From: Macrothele yani
Lineage: Eukaryota; Arthropoda; Arachnida; Araneae; Macrothelidae
NCBI GenBank assembly: GCA_039090855.1
Contig: CM077027.1
Span: forward strand, 102,590,424-102,654,423
Length of the DNA stretch: 64,000 bases
Direction: 5' to 3'
A program made the position numbers and the translations under genes. This document shows, piece by piece, positions 13,691 to 24,586 of the stretch (positions are counted from its first letter, which is position 1; every line of letters begins with the position of its first letter). Below the pieces are notes generated by a model. The model was not told where the DNA came from. It saw nothing but the letters and a program-made list of their open reading frames with translations, and made no database searches.

Positions 13691-13879
13691 AAAGAAATTT
13701 CTCAACAGTTTTTTTAGAGGCAGAAATAGGCTGCAAATGGAAGTACATAAACACCACCTGGTGGCAGAATTGGGAACCACAAACCTTCTCAAATACAAAC
13801 CTAAAATGTTCCATAAGGTAAATTGTATCTGTTTGTTAAAAGAATTTTTTAAATCTGACATTTAGAAGTACAGATATTG

Positions 13880-15250
13880 AGAAAAATAGATTAAATATTT
13901 GTCAACCCCCCCCTCCCTAGCGGCAAAATTGTGCATTATTTTTGGAAGAAAATACACACAAAGAGTTTTCATAGTTGGTAGTATCTGGTCGAAAGGGAAT
14001 ACTTGTTAATCGGGTCATTAGTCCCGTAGATATTGCTGTAAACGGAAACGTTAACTTAAGCCCTCTAGTGGCGCACTTGTGCAAAAAGAAATATTTGAAA
14101 TTATATGAGAAACATTTTGCACCAAAAATGTTCTCAAAGAAAGATTTTTTTAAATCGTACTCCTAGAAAGAGAGATATGGACAAAAATATGATATACGTG
14201 TATGTCCCCTGGAGGAAAAATTATGCACTGTTTAAGCAGGAGGTATTCTCAAAAAGGTTTTGGCGGTGAGCGGTATCGGTCCATGGAGGAATTTTTTAAT
14301 TGAGTTTCAAGCTCAGATTTTATTGCAAATGCATCGGAAGCAAAAATAAACACTTACGCCCCCTGACGGCCAAAACATTCTTTACCAAAAATGAGGAATT
14401 ATGAGCAAATCATTTCCCTTGAAGAGCTGTATCCAACGCAGGAAGAATTTTTCAAATCAGACTTTTAGAAGCGCAGATATTGGGGAAAATGTGATTTATC
14501 GTTGCGCCCCCTAGCAGAAAATTACTTGTCCCATAGATATTGCTGTAAACGGAAACATGAACTTACACTCCCTAGTGGCTCACTTGCGCATTAAGAAATA
14601 TTTGAAATTATATGAGAAACATTTCACACCGAAAATGTTCTCCAACAAAAAAAATAATTTTTCAAATCGTACTCCTAGAAACAGAGATATGGACAAAAAT
14701 AAGATATACATACGTGTATGTCCCCTGGTGGGAAAATTATGCACTATTTAAGCAGGAGGTATTCTCACAAAAGGTTTTGGGGGTGAGTGGTATCGGTCCA
14801 CGGGGGAATTTTTTCAATCGAGTTTCGAGCTCAGATTTTATTGCAAATACATCAGATGCAAAAATAAATACTTACACCCCCTGGCGGCCAAACCATTTTT
14901 TGCCAAAAATGAGAAATTATATGCAAAACATTTCCCCTCAAGAGCTGTATCCAACGCAGGAATAATGTTTCAAAAATCGGACAGTTAGGAGCGGAGATAT
15001 TGGGAAAATCGTGATTAACCGTTACACCCCCTAGCGGAAAAGTTATGCATTATTTGAAAAGGGGACTGTAACTAAAATAATCTTCGATATAAAGGCCATT
15101 GAAAGAAAAAAATAATTTTATTCAATTGGGTATTTAGAATAGAAGCACATGTATGAAATAAATACATTTTAAATTCGATACGATCTTCATTTGCGCCCCC
15201 TAGCGGCGAAGTTGCGCATTGGAATAAACTCGGAACAAATGGATCATCAT
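13880..15250. repeat. Tandem array of ~150-bp monomers with a CCCCCTAGCGG box
   Basis: The box and following GGCAAAATTGTGCAT-like word recur at about 13914, 14061, 14205, 14358, 14505, 14567, 14722, 14876, 15025 and 15193, mostly 144-155 bp apart. A second conserved word (TTAGAAGCGCAGATATTGGG-like) lies upstream of many boxes. The block 14020-14525 is repeated at 14525-15045, giving a higher-order period near 517 bp. No continuous protein frame crosses the monomers. It lies inside the hAT remnant. Confidence 0.85.
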
Positions 15251-15799
15251 TCTCACATTTTAAGCTTCCCAATACAAAAAGAATTTTACAAATCGAACGA
15301 ATAATTGCAGAGATATGGTCTTCCCGGTCGGACAGACGAAGTGATAACATAAGCATGACGCCAAAAGATGCTAATAACTCAGCTTCAGTCCTCCTAACAG
15401 ACAAGAAAACCAACAGCTCCCCCACACACACACACCCCCGTGCATTTTGCAGGGGTGGGGAGGAAAATTTGTTAGACATAAGTTATGTCAGTAGAAAAAT
15501 CGTCAACTACAAAACATCGCGCAGGGACAAATAAGGCCAGAATGGATAAAATTCCAGGACATGTAACAGAATTTTAGGACATTTCCAGGACAAAATGGAA
15601 TTCCAGAATGCATACGAACCATGATTATTTTAACTGCGGATTTCAGAAAGATTTTCACGCCTGTTTTAAGGACTTTTTAAGGGCCCTTAAAAACATTTAA
15701 CAAAAATAAGGAGTTTTTAAGTACTTTATAAGGGCCCTTAGGAGCATCCAACAAAAATAAGGAGTTCCTAAGGACTTTTAAGGACCGTACGCACCTTGA

Positions 15800-16800
15800 A
15801 GAAAAAACTCTGATATGTTTTAAAGGGCATATAAGTGTTGCCAACAAGCAGAAAGATGTGTTTCAAATAATCATCCCATTTCATTAACCAATCACTAAAT
15901 ATAACGGCTTTCATTCTAGCATTTCAGTTTGAGCAGTAATCAACGTGCAATCTATTCACACTTTTAAAACAATGCACATTCTTCCTCTTTCTTTTCTTCC
16001 TTACTTTTTTTTTTTTATATAGCAAAAAGCCTTTTTTAATGCCAGGAATATTCAAACAGCCACATGCCTCTTTCAAATTTTACAGCCTTTTGTACTCTTC
16101 TCAGCATTAATATCAGATGAATATGGGCTGATAATTTCAGACAATTGTCCTTGAATCCACCTTTCTCCAGCTGGGAAAAGGGAATCTTTTGGTTCTCCAT
16201 GAGTACATTTGTAAACAATGCTTTCATGTTTGTTCCAATGACTAAACCATCTACCACAACAAGTATGTCTTCTCCCATGTTCACAGCCAGTAATAACTTT
16301 CATTTAAATTTCCCACAGAAATGCTGAGAAATTTGTAATAGTAATACAGCACCATATACTGGCTCATTTTTTAAAAACTATCATAGCATTCAAAAACAGC
16401 TTTTTCTTTTTTTATGAAAATGTTGAACCCTATTTTCCTCATGAACTTCCCTTGTTTTTAAAAAGCATTAACATTTTTCATATTTCTGAGTACCATCTTT
16501 TACAAAGGAGCAGTAACTGATTTCAGACAGGAAATGTAGAAAGATGTTTTGGAAAGACATGGGTCTCACTAATGATATAATGATGAATGATATCACTTTC
16601 TGCCAACCTTATTTCCTCTCACCTGATGAATGAGTTCCATCCACTCTCCCTTCATACGAAGGTAGGGTAGGGGCATGCAAGGTTTTTGTGAAAGACAATA
16701 CTGCTGACCTGTGGTGTGACTCTTTCTGTGAGTTCACAGGAAATTTCAGGTTGTAACAATTTTCTTTTCCTTTACAGAGAACACTGAAGTGAAGAAAGTG
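15800..16800. other. No recognised gene
   Basis: Intronic DNA. A minus-strand frame at 16284-16036 (82 codons) shows no motif I recognise and is best treated as unassigned. Confidence 0.4.
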
Positions 16801-16802
16801 AA

Positions 16803-17560
16803 TGAAGATGATACCAGTTGAGAAAATCAACCACTATGCAGTCATTGAGAAGCTGTTTTTAAACAGAATGTCACAAAAATAAATTCATGAAGACATGCAG
16901 CAAACATTTGGGGAATCGTGTCCTTCATACAACGCAGTCAAAAACTGGGTAGCAGAATTTAAGCACGGAAGATACAGTGTTGAAGATGAATTCAAACGTA
17001 GCAGATAGTGTTGAACGTGAAATGTGAGTGCACCATTTTCAACTGAAACAAAAGAACAAAATGAACAGTGGAAGCATCTCGTTTCTCCCACCTCTTAAAA
17101 AGTTCTGAGTGCAGAAGTTGGGCGAGAAAATCATGCCATCTAGCTTCTGGGACATAGAGAAGGTGTAATCATGGTTGATTTTCTGGTACAAAGTGGCCCT
17201 ATCAATGCAGAGTATTATTTGAACTGACTGAGATGACTCCATGAGAAATTACGATCAAGCAGTGTAAGGAAATTGTCCAACAAAGTAATCTATCGAGGCA
17301 AAGAACTGGTGTCTAGAGTGTTTGTGATGCAGGCAACACTGTGTGACTGTGGATTCAAGCAATTATGTCATCTGCCCTACTCACTGGATTTGACTCCACT
17401 GTACTATTTTCAAATACCACAAAAGACTTGAAAAGGCATAAGTTTGACTTTGATAATGCTGTGATGGATGTAGTGTCTAAATTTTATTTGAACGGATTAA
17501 AAAGATGGGAAGGATTTGCAGTGGGAACTCCAACGTTAACATGGCTTTTTGTGCTTCATT
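16803..17560 (+). pseudogene. mariner transposase ruin (DD34D type)
   Basis: A decayed mariner transposase in several frames. The N-terminal part reads YAVIEKLFLNRMSQK, then HEDMQQTFGESCPSYNAVKN and WVAEFKHGRYSVEDE. The centre reads GRKIMPSSFWDIEKV and a MVDFL-like stretch. The C-terminal part reads CGFKQLCHLPYSLDLTPL, matching the mariner motif PPYSPDLAPSDYY. Many stops and frameshifts show an old insertion. The first catalytic D region is poorly preserved. No clear terminal repeats were found. Confidence 0.8.
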
Positions 17561-17649
17561 TTATTTTACCTTTTGCTATTTCTTTATTAGCACTATTTTA
17601 TTTAGTATTCCTCCAAGAAACAGAGTCTAGAAACCCTTTAGGTTTGTGA

Positions 17650-18900
17650 TGAGATAGAGATTAGTGGACTGTGCCAGAAAGTGTGTTCACTTATGGGGAA
17701 AACATATTGAAAAATAAATATATTTTCATGACATTTCAGCATTCCTTCTATGTGAGAGGCTAGGAAGTTTTCAGTCCCCCAAGTATAACTATGACATACA
17801 GCGTTTTTAGTTAAACTTACTTTCTTTACGTCATCTGACACACATAAGGTCAAAAGAAAGTGATAGAATAACTGAAGTACTAAAAAAAAAAAAAAACTAT
17901 TTCTCTTGTATTTCTACGTCTGTTAATGATTTAATTATTCCAACAATATTAAATGAAAAATTTATCTGTGATAATATTAAGCAGCAGTTACTGTATTTGC
18001 ATGCTACATAATGAGCTAAGTGACTACTGTCTAAAAACATGCAAGCAGTGCATAAAAAAATATTTTGGGCTTCACTCTGAAACTGAAATTATGTTCCATT
18101 GAAGAAATCCCTTTTTCTTCTTTTTCTTTTGAGTTTTTGTTTATTAGAAGACATTTCTGACAGTCAACAAAAGGCCAGAGAAGCCCACAAATAGACAAAA
18201 ACTCAAAGAAAAAGAAAGTGACTACTTCACCTGAATACATGAAAACACATCCTTCAAAATCTGAAGGAGAAAAAACAACATAATTGTTTTTATTTTCTAT
18301 ACAGTATTGGATTAATGCTGTTATAATGCATTACAATATCCAAAGTTTGAAGACAAAAATTATTAAAAGTTGTAATACAGAAAGGCATTTACGATTAGCA
18401 GAAACAGTGTTGATAGAAAAAAAAATAGGCACAGGTTATGTAATTTCAATGATCCTAGCAGTTTAAACATATACTGGAAACAATTAATAAAAATAAAAAA
18501 CCAAAAAGACAAAAAAAACTTTTTTTATTTTTTTGTATGAGCGTTGTATGTTTTGTCACTTATTTGCATGTGGAAATGTAGGTTTTCTAGTTTTGAAGTA
18601 AAAGTTTTTCTGAAGGAGGTTTTCTGGTGTTAACATAAAAGTTTTTCTGAAGGAGGTTTCTAGTCTTACACTAAAAGTTTTTATAAAGGAGGACCAATGT
18701 ACTTCACAACAGGCAATAAGAAAAAATATTTTTTACAAAAAATATCAGGTTCTCGAACCACAGCGGGGAAACAGACGTGTTAGAAATGTTCATTCCATGA
18801 AGTGAAAACCTCCAAACTCTAGGTGAAAAAGTGAGTGACCTTCAAATGTATTAGCTTACTAACAAGCACATTAATTTAGAAGCAGCTAATTGAATACATT
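17650..18900. other. Intronic DNA; short tandem repeat near 18600
   Basis: No gene recognised. At about 18597-18690 a ~45-bp unit (TAAAAGTTTTTCTGAAGGAGG core) is repeated three times with decay. Confidence 0.5.
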
Positions 18901-18915
18901 CAATTAGCTGATATA

Positions 18916-20136
18916 CACTGAAGAGCAGTTGAATTAGAGATACCTGTTTAGTAACATGTAGCACCACCTTTCGCTCTGATGACGGCGGCGATTCGTCTCG
19001 GCATGGACTCGACAAGACACCGGAAGCGTAGGGAAGCCATACGAATCCACGACCCCTGAACAAGCTCCCACAGTTCACGAAGATTTGATGACGGGGGGGG
19101 GGGGGCCTCTAACATCTCTCTCGATGGCATCCTAGATGTGCTCGATGGGGTTGAGGTCAGGTGACCTAGCTGGACAAGGAAGCGAGGTCACGTCGGTGGA
19201 GTGTTCGTCCAACCATTCAGATACAATTCGGGAGTGATGGTACGGTGCATTGTCTTGTTGCAGGATGAGGTCCCCAGTGGGATGTTGAAGACGCACAAAC
19301 GGGAGCAAATGGTTATCCAGGATATCCCGGTAATGTTGACCTGTGAGGGACGAAGTCACATGTACCAGGGGTCCCATTTCAGTCCACGTAAACAGTCCCC
19401 AGACGAGAATGCCACTCCCACCAGCTTGGAGAGTACCCTGCTGGCAAGAAGGATCCATCGCTTCATGTGGTTTGCGCCGTACTCGCATCCTGCCATCCGC
19501 ATGTACCAACGTGAATCTCGACTCATCAGTCCAGGCATCATTTTTCCACATCTCTAGGGTTCAGTAGCGATGTTCCCGTGCTCATGCTAATCTTTGCACC
19601 CTGTGATGTGCGGTCAGCAGCGGTACCCTCGTGGGATGATGGCTTCTGTACCCTATAGCGAGGAGATGGTTCTGGATGTTGTGGCTGCTTACACGTTTTG
19701 GTGCACCAGCGTTAAATTGCCAAGTAATTTCTTGCACTGTGGCCCGTTTATCTGCTGTTATAATGCGAGCTAGTCGACGAAGACCCCGCTCATCCACACA
19801 CTGTTGTCCACGGCAGTTGGCCCTTGTAGGAATGGTTTTATCGGATTTGATGTACTCATGGTGCACCCGTGACACAGTGGCTTGTGAAAATCCTAGTGCC
19901 TGCACGACTTCCGAGATGGAGTGACCCATTCGTCGGGCCCCGACAATTTGCCCACAATCAAATCCGCTTAGATCCTTCGTCTTACCCATACTGCATCAGA
20001 CTCTTACTGATTCCTGTCGCATAACTCCTTATATTGTCGGATCGCTGCATACATCATGTCATTTCCATTTACAGGGCTGCCCACAGTGCCACATTTGCAT
20101 AACGCCAGCTGTCTCTAATTTAATTGCTCTTCAGTG
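18916..20136 (-). mobile_element. Tc1-type transposon, complete ends, ~1.2 kb
   Basis: Inverted termini CACTGAAGAGCA (18916) and TGCTCTTCAGTG (to 20136) extend into a longer GAATTAGAGA/TCTCTAATTTAATT match. TA dinucleotides lie on both sides (18914-18915, 20137-20138). The size and TA target duplication are diagnostic of Tc1/mariner. It encodes a transposase on the minus strand, broken by stops, and it lies in the PDCD10 intron in the same orientation as the gene. Confidence 0.93.
18950..19989 (-). pseudogene. Tc1-family transposase with DD36E spacing, nonsense-broken
   Basis: Starts MGKTKDLSGFDCGQIVGARR with helix-turn-helix words (ISEVVQALGFSQATVSRV). It continues to the catalytic region: W(T)DESRFTLVHADGR, ILQQDNAPYHHS and SPDLNPIEHI. 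Counting codons from the second D (QQDN) to the E of NPIE gives 36 residues between them, hence DD36E rather than the usual 34. Three in-frame stops fall where the family has Trp (after HRVQRLA, after REHRY, after PIEHI); otherwise the frame holds from 19989 to about 19100. It then runs into a G-run at 19088-19101 and a shifted C-terminal tail (RAKGGATCY). Confidence 0.87.
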
Positions 20137-20138
20137 TA

Positions 20139-21105
20139 CATTCACAATGCTGTGTTGATGAATTTTCAAAATACATTTTTTATTAATTTTTTTAATACTG
20201 CTAAACCCCCACATCCCCTTTATTTACAAACAAACTTTTGTAACTCTTCATTGCACTTTACAGTCTAAAAAAATCACACACCTCTTCAACAATTACATCA
20301 GATGCTTCCTCAATCAAATAATTTTCTTTGGATGCTTCCAAAGCAACAAGCCAGCACACATGGTTCATTGCCTCTTCAGTAAACAAAATAACCTAAAATA
20401 AACATCATCCTTGACAGCAATGAAGTATAATCTCCACTGATAGCAGATTGGGTTGTATGTGACGTTACAACTTCTTACACATGTACAAACACACTTTCCA
20501 CTGTTTAGCACTTGTTATTGCTACTTGACTTTATTTCAAATTCCTCAGATTCAAATGCCAAAATGAAATAGCCAAAGTACCATAGTAGTGAGTGTGGTCA
20601 CTTCTCACAGCAATGCAAGCCTCACAGTGATATTTGTTTGTACACTTTCATAATCTTTATGAAGTGGTCCACTTGAATGCTGCTACCTTTGAGATTAAAT
20701 TATTATTATTATGCTTCATCACAAAAAGATGGAAATAAAAGGAACAAAGCAAAAAAATAATATGAAAATACCATTTTTTCCCTATTCTTGCAAAAATTAC
20801 CATTTCAAAATTATTTCATGTTTTACTGAGCCTTATATCTGTTGGTTCAGACCTGTCTCAATGGTATACAATTTTATCGTATGCAAACTGAAGAATGAAC
20901 GGTGGCAATCTTTCTACAATATAATCATCAAACACATTTTTTTCTGATCCAAAAATGTATTTTGTTTTTTATCTCAAAATAACCAACTTGTAAGTATGTC
21001 ATAATAATCACAACAGAACAATAGATATGTTAACACAAAGCCAAAAGAATCAACTCAAACACTCAATTATAAATTTCAATTAACAATTTTTTTTTTTTAA
21101 CTTAC
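20139..21105. other. Intronic DNA with a Tc1-end-like fragment at 20566-20650
   Basis: Most of the stretch shows no gene. The piece from about 20566 (AAATAGCCAAAGTACCATAG, then GTGAGTGTGGTCACTTCTCA) closely matches 22107-22190 at the edge of the decayed Tc1 ruin there, so it is probably an end fragment of the same family. Confidence 0.5.
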
Positions 21106-21188
21106 TGTCCTTCTCTGAAGAAATCTTTTAAAGTGTTGCTAAAACGTTTGGAAAACTTCACAAATTCTCTCTTCCTCTGATCTAAGGA
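21106..21188 (-). CDS. PDCD10: PDCD10/CCM3, penultimate coding exon
   Basis: 83-bp exon with acceptor TTTCAG (21194-21189) and donor GTAAGT (21105-21100). It encodes SLDQRKREFVKFSKRFSNT, then LKDFFREGQ, with the last codon split 2+1. The (K/R)-REFVK-x-SK-x-FS-x-TLK block is the strongest PDCD10 signature and belongs to the FAT-homology helical bundle that binds LD motifs (paxillin, CCM2). The reading frame is open through the exon, both flanks are AT-rich intron, and the phase matches the exons at 28133 and 11388. I consider this exon nearly certain. Confidence 0.93.
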
Positions 21189-21456
21189 CTGAAATGATGC
21201 AGAGATTAATAAAAGTTTTTTTTTATAAAAATAATATATAGTATTTATATAACACATTTTTACATCACACAAAACTTGACACATACTGCATGACAGCAAC
21301 ACTGGAAAATCCCATGAAAAACCCATATTTAAAAAATATGCACATTAAAATAACTATGTTTACAAATCTGTGAAGATGCATTTTTTTTAGCAAACTGTAA
21401 AGAGATCTGTGACATATAACATTTTTTTTAATGAGGAACAGTGTACCAATTATGTA

Positions 21457-21602
21457 GGAAATAGTAATACTATACTAGTCATCTGATTTGCTGGCATAGG
21501 AAATAGGCAAATAAGCGTTTCCAAGCTTTCGCACATCAACCAGATTGTGCCTATTTCCTACGCCAATAAATTGGATCGCTAGTATAGTATTACTATTTCC
21601 AA
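21457..21602. mobile_element. Short palindromic MITE-like element
   Basis: GGAAATAGTAATACTATACT at the left is matched by AGTATAGTATTACTATTTCC at the right. A second inner pair (GGCATAGGAAATAGGCA and TGCCTATTTCCTACGCC) encloses a ~45-bp loop. Total about 146 bp, no ORF. No certain target duplication was seen. Confidence 0.7.
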
Positions 21603-21636
21603 CATTTTTGTTTTTTGTTATTTCATTGTTTGGCAG

Positions 21637-21836
21637 CTAAACCACCATCATGAGCAACTTGATGGGCCATATAAGCAGTCACTCATCCCTAATTTAGGAC
21701 CACTGGTTTAAAGGAAGGGAGACAGCCAGTGCCATAAGATACACACAACATCCACCCTCACTGAGATTCGAAGCTGGACCTATGTCGGACAAATGTTCAG
21801 AAGCCAGCACTCAGGCCACTGTGCCTGTTCTATGAT
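21637..21836 (-). mobile_element. tRNA-derived SINE
   Basis: On the minus strand: GGCACAGTGGCCTGAGTGC (box A-like), GCTTCGAATCTC (box B-like), a body with CCTAAATTAGGGATGAGTGA, and an A-rich tail AATGAAATAACAAAAAAC. It shares body words with the fragments at 55768 and 7130. Confidence 0.7.
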
Positions 21837-22105
21837 CAAATAAGTACTTAAGTATGTTGCATGGCATCAGAAATGGGGAGGGCGGGGGTGATCTAAGCTA
21901 TTAAAGTAAATATGCTGGTTTCCATAAATTAAAGAAAAGACAGAAAAATCATGGTAACTAAAAATACACATGATGAAATGCTGTGAAATTTGGTGAAAAT
22001 TTTTCATGCCATACATAAGAGAAAGATCCTACAACATATTGTGAGAAACACTTCATTCCAACAAAAATGATCACCTACAGAACCATGAGGAAAATAAGGT
22101 GCCAA
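21837..22105. other. Intronic spacer
   Basis: No feature recognised. Confidence 0.3.
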
Positions 22106-22106
22106 A

Positions 22107-23010
22107 TTGAAATAGCTGAAGTACCACAGTAGTGAGTGTGGTCACCTCTCACAGCAAAGCAAGCTTCACAGTGATATTTCACACTTTTGATGATGGTGTC
22201 TTGGATCTCAAAAGGTAGCAATGACCATTGTTTATGCAAAGCTTGTCTAAGCTTCTCCAGGCCTTTTTAGAGGGAGGTTGACAGCAGCAACACACACCTC
22301 TAGAGCATCCAAGACATGCTTGATCAGATTAAGTTCAGGAGACCTTGCTGGTCAATCCTTATGGACGATAGCGACCTCTTGGAGATTTTGTTCTACCAAC
22401 CTCACTCAGTGGTGATGAGTGTTATCGTCTTGTAGGAGAAATGTATCTCCTACGACACCTACATAAAGGCAAACATAAGGGTTCAGGATATCACCCTTAT
22501 AATGTTGAGCATTCATCTTCTTGAAAGCACACAGAGGTCTGTGCATCCACCTAACAAGTTGCCACTCCAAACCAGCATACTACCACTGCTGCAAGTGTTA
22601 CTTTCAAGGTCATAGGGGATGATAGTGTGTCCTTCATTCTCTCCATACCACGACATGGCTGGAATTGCTTGGCAAAGCAAATCGGGACTAATCTGTGAAG
22701 AGTACTGACCTCCATTGGTTTGCAGTCCAATTGAAGTGAAGTCTTACCCAATTCAAGCATTTTCCCTTGTGATGGGGACTAAGCGGCACACAGCGTGTTG
22801 GTCTCCAAGTAAAAGACCTCCTTTGTGAATAGTTCTGCCTTCAGTGGAAGCAGATTCCACCACCATTCTTGCAGCCACAACAATGGCAAATTGCAGCTGT
22901 GTCCAGGCAACTGTCTTGTTTCTCCATGCAGTTAATCAGAGATATTGGTCATCCATGGATGTTGTAACTCTAGGCCTTCCTGTGCTGTACCTTTGGGACG
23001 CTGATTGTGT
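22107..23010 (-). pseudogene. Tc1-type transposase ruin
   Basis: The minus strand from about 23000 reads ARWLHVRPPVFHML, YSTGRPRVTTSMDDQYL, then (in shifted frames) NWVRLHFNWTANQWRSVLF, a YAGLEW-like stretch, FLLQDDNTHHH and PARSPELNLIKHVLDAL. These are Tc1 landmarks: the GRPR linker, (R/N)W-x-x-V(L)FTDESRF, QQDNAxxH and SPDLNPIEH-x-WD. Nearly every motif carries substitutions and stops interrupt the frame, so it is old. The edge at 22107-22190 is probably the terminal region because its copy occurs alone at 20566. Confidence 0.72.
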
Positions 23011-23310
23011 ATTTTTAAATTGAAGCATGTGAAACACAGGAGGTCTCACATGCAGCCATCTTGCAATTCCCCCTCCCCCCGACTTTGGCCTACCTCTAGT
23101 ATTCTGATTGCTCTCCACCTCAGTTTGTCTGTTAAATGTCTTGCAGCCATTAAAACAAAACCTTTCTTTACACTCTGCAAACAATGTGACACACACCTCT
23201 GGGACAGCCCCTTTTACGATGTGCTCATCACTCATTGCACCATGACATCCTGTTATATTACATTTCAAGTGATATAACCAAGTTCCATGTATTTTCAACT
23301 CTTCATTCAC

Positions 23311-23614
23311 AAATAACCATGGTTTTTCTTGGTATTCCTTAATTTACGAAAACTACTGTAGTGTCAAATAAGCTTTTGTATATGAAAAACAGTATGCCAT
23401 TACAATAATCAGTACAGATGTATGAAAGTTACTGACTGGACAGTGTTGTATGTGTGGTTCACTGAAATGAAATAGTACAATAACAACATATCTGTGCATG
23501 TTTGTGTGTGGAAGGAAGGGGGGGGCACAATAGCATAAGAAATCAAATTATAGTTACAACATCTGGTGTTGAGCCTGATATCCACCACTGTTTTAGTAAA
23601 TATTGTCTTTCAGC
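23311..23614. other. Intronic spacer
   Basis: No gene recognised. A G-rich AAGGAAGGGGGGGG run occurs at 23512. Confidence 0.3.
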
Positions 23615-23619
23615 AGATT

Positions 23620-24487
23620 CAGGGTTCCCACTCAAAAGTAATAAAAAAAATTCCCTGACTTTTCCAGGTTCTCCAGGTGGTTTTTAAAGTTTTCCAGAGA
23701 GGCATGTTGCAAAGAATTGTTACATTTCATTCTATTCCATTCATTTTTCTCACCAAAACACACACTTGCAAATTCTTTACATAATTTGCCTTTATAAAAT
23801 TACCTGCTTTTCATTAATAACAACTAACTGTGCACATTATTTTCTGTACCAAAGTTCCGTGAACTTTTGTGAATACTACCCACATGGAATTTGTAAATAC
23901 ATTCCCATAGAAACAGGTCATATGTAAGAAAAAAATCTGTCGGTTGAATAGTTTCAGTTTTTCTATTACACAATGCAGCTAAGCTTAATGATAGAATGGC
24001 TTTGTACAAAGAAACATGTTTCAAGAGAACCAACAGACAAAGGACTTTGATCCATCATTTGGTTGGTTCTCTTGTGAAGTGTTTCTTCAAGCAGAAGCCA
24101 TTGTGTCTAATTGTTCCATGTTACAACAACTGCCTGCAGAAATTGAACAAAAACTTAATAACTTGCAATTTTAAAAATTGAATATTGCATCTCTTTTTAG
24201 AGAATAAAGGAAATACTTAATATAACTGAAAGTAAGATCTACCAAATTCTGGGCAGGCAGTAATTGCAAGCAGAAGTTTGAAATCTTGAAAAAATAAGTT
24301 TTTTGGCAAAATAAAGTATCCATTTATTTTTACAAAAAAAAAGGGGGGGGGCAATTTTCCTTGAGTTTTCCCTGACTTTTACAAAAAAGGGTAATTTCCC
24401 CTGAGTTATCCCTGATTTTTGGAACCATTTTCAAATTCCCTGAGAATTACAGGTTTTCCCTGTTTTCCAGGTTGAGTGGGAACCCTG
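23620..24487. mobile_element. Non-autonomous DNA transposon with CAGGGTTCCCACTCAA ends
   Basis: The left terminus CAGGGTTCCCACTCAA and right terminus TTGAGTGGGAACCCTG are perfect 16-bp inverted repeats. Subterminal copies of (A)ATTCCCTGACTTTTCC and TTCCCTGA-x-TTTT occur near both ends, which is typical of hAT-type non-autonomous elements. Flanks share AGATT (23615-23619, 24488-24492), shorter than the 8 bp expected. Internal 0.85 kb has no transposase. Confidence 0.8.
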
Positions 24488-24586
24488 AGATTTGACTACT
24501 GGATTGAGAAAGTATCTACACACAAAGTAAAGCAATGTTTGATATTCTCATTAGATTATAATGTGAAATGACAGAAGCACAAAATA

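Larger units (their letters stand above)
12409..15798 (-). mobile_element. hAT element remnant (terminal and subterminal repeats)
   Basis: The left end reads CATGGTTCGTAC and carries a subterminal AAGGAGTTTCTAAGGAC stretch. The right end at 15798, read inward on the other strand, starts CAAGGTGCGTACGG and carries the same AAGGAGTT(C/T)CTAAGGAC subterminal words. Between them lie a minus-strand hAT transposase ruin and a tandem array. A second terminus-like sequence (CATGGTTCGTATGC on the minus strand) ends at 15623, so another related insertion may be nested here. Flanks share only AAGAA, so the 8-bp duplication expected for hAT is not established. Confidence 0.6.

Noticed and set aside
13880..15250. 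CRISPR array
   Set aside because: The repeat unit is ~150 bp, the repeats themselves diverge, there are no unique spacers between constant repeats, and the context is a eukaryotic intron.
16036..16303. Two overlapping minus-strand frames of 76-82 codons as a small gene
   Set aside because: No recognised motif, no splice or promoter signal; length is within chance expectation for this much sequence.
18950..19989. Stop-codon recoding at the Trp positions of the Tc1 transposase
   Set aside because: Both TGA and TAG appear at Trp sites, consistent with ordinary G-to-A decay rather than reassignment; host exons use TGA as a stop.
22936..23310. 124-codon minus-strand frame as a host gene
   Set aside because: Its C-terminal half is the N-terminal linker of a ruined Tc1 transposase (STGRPRVTTSMDDQYL); the rest is chance extension.
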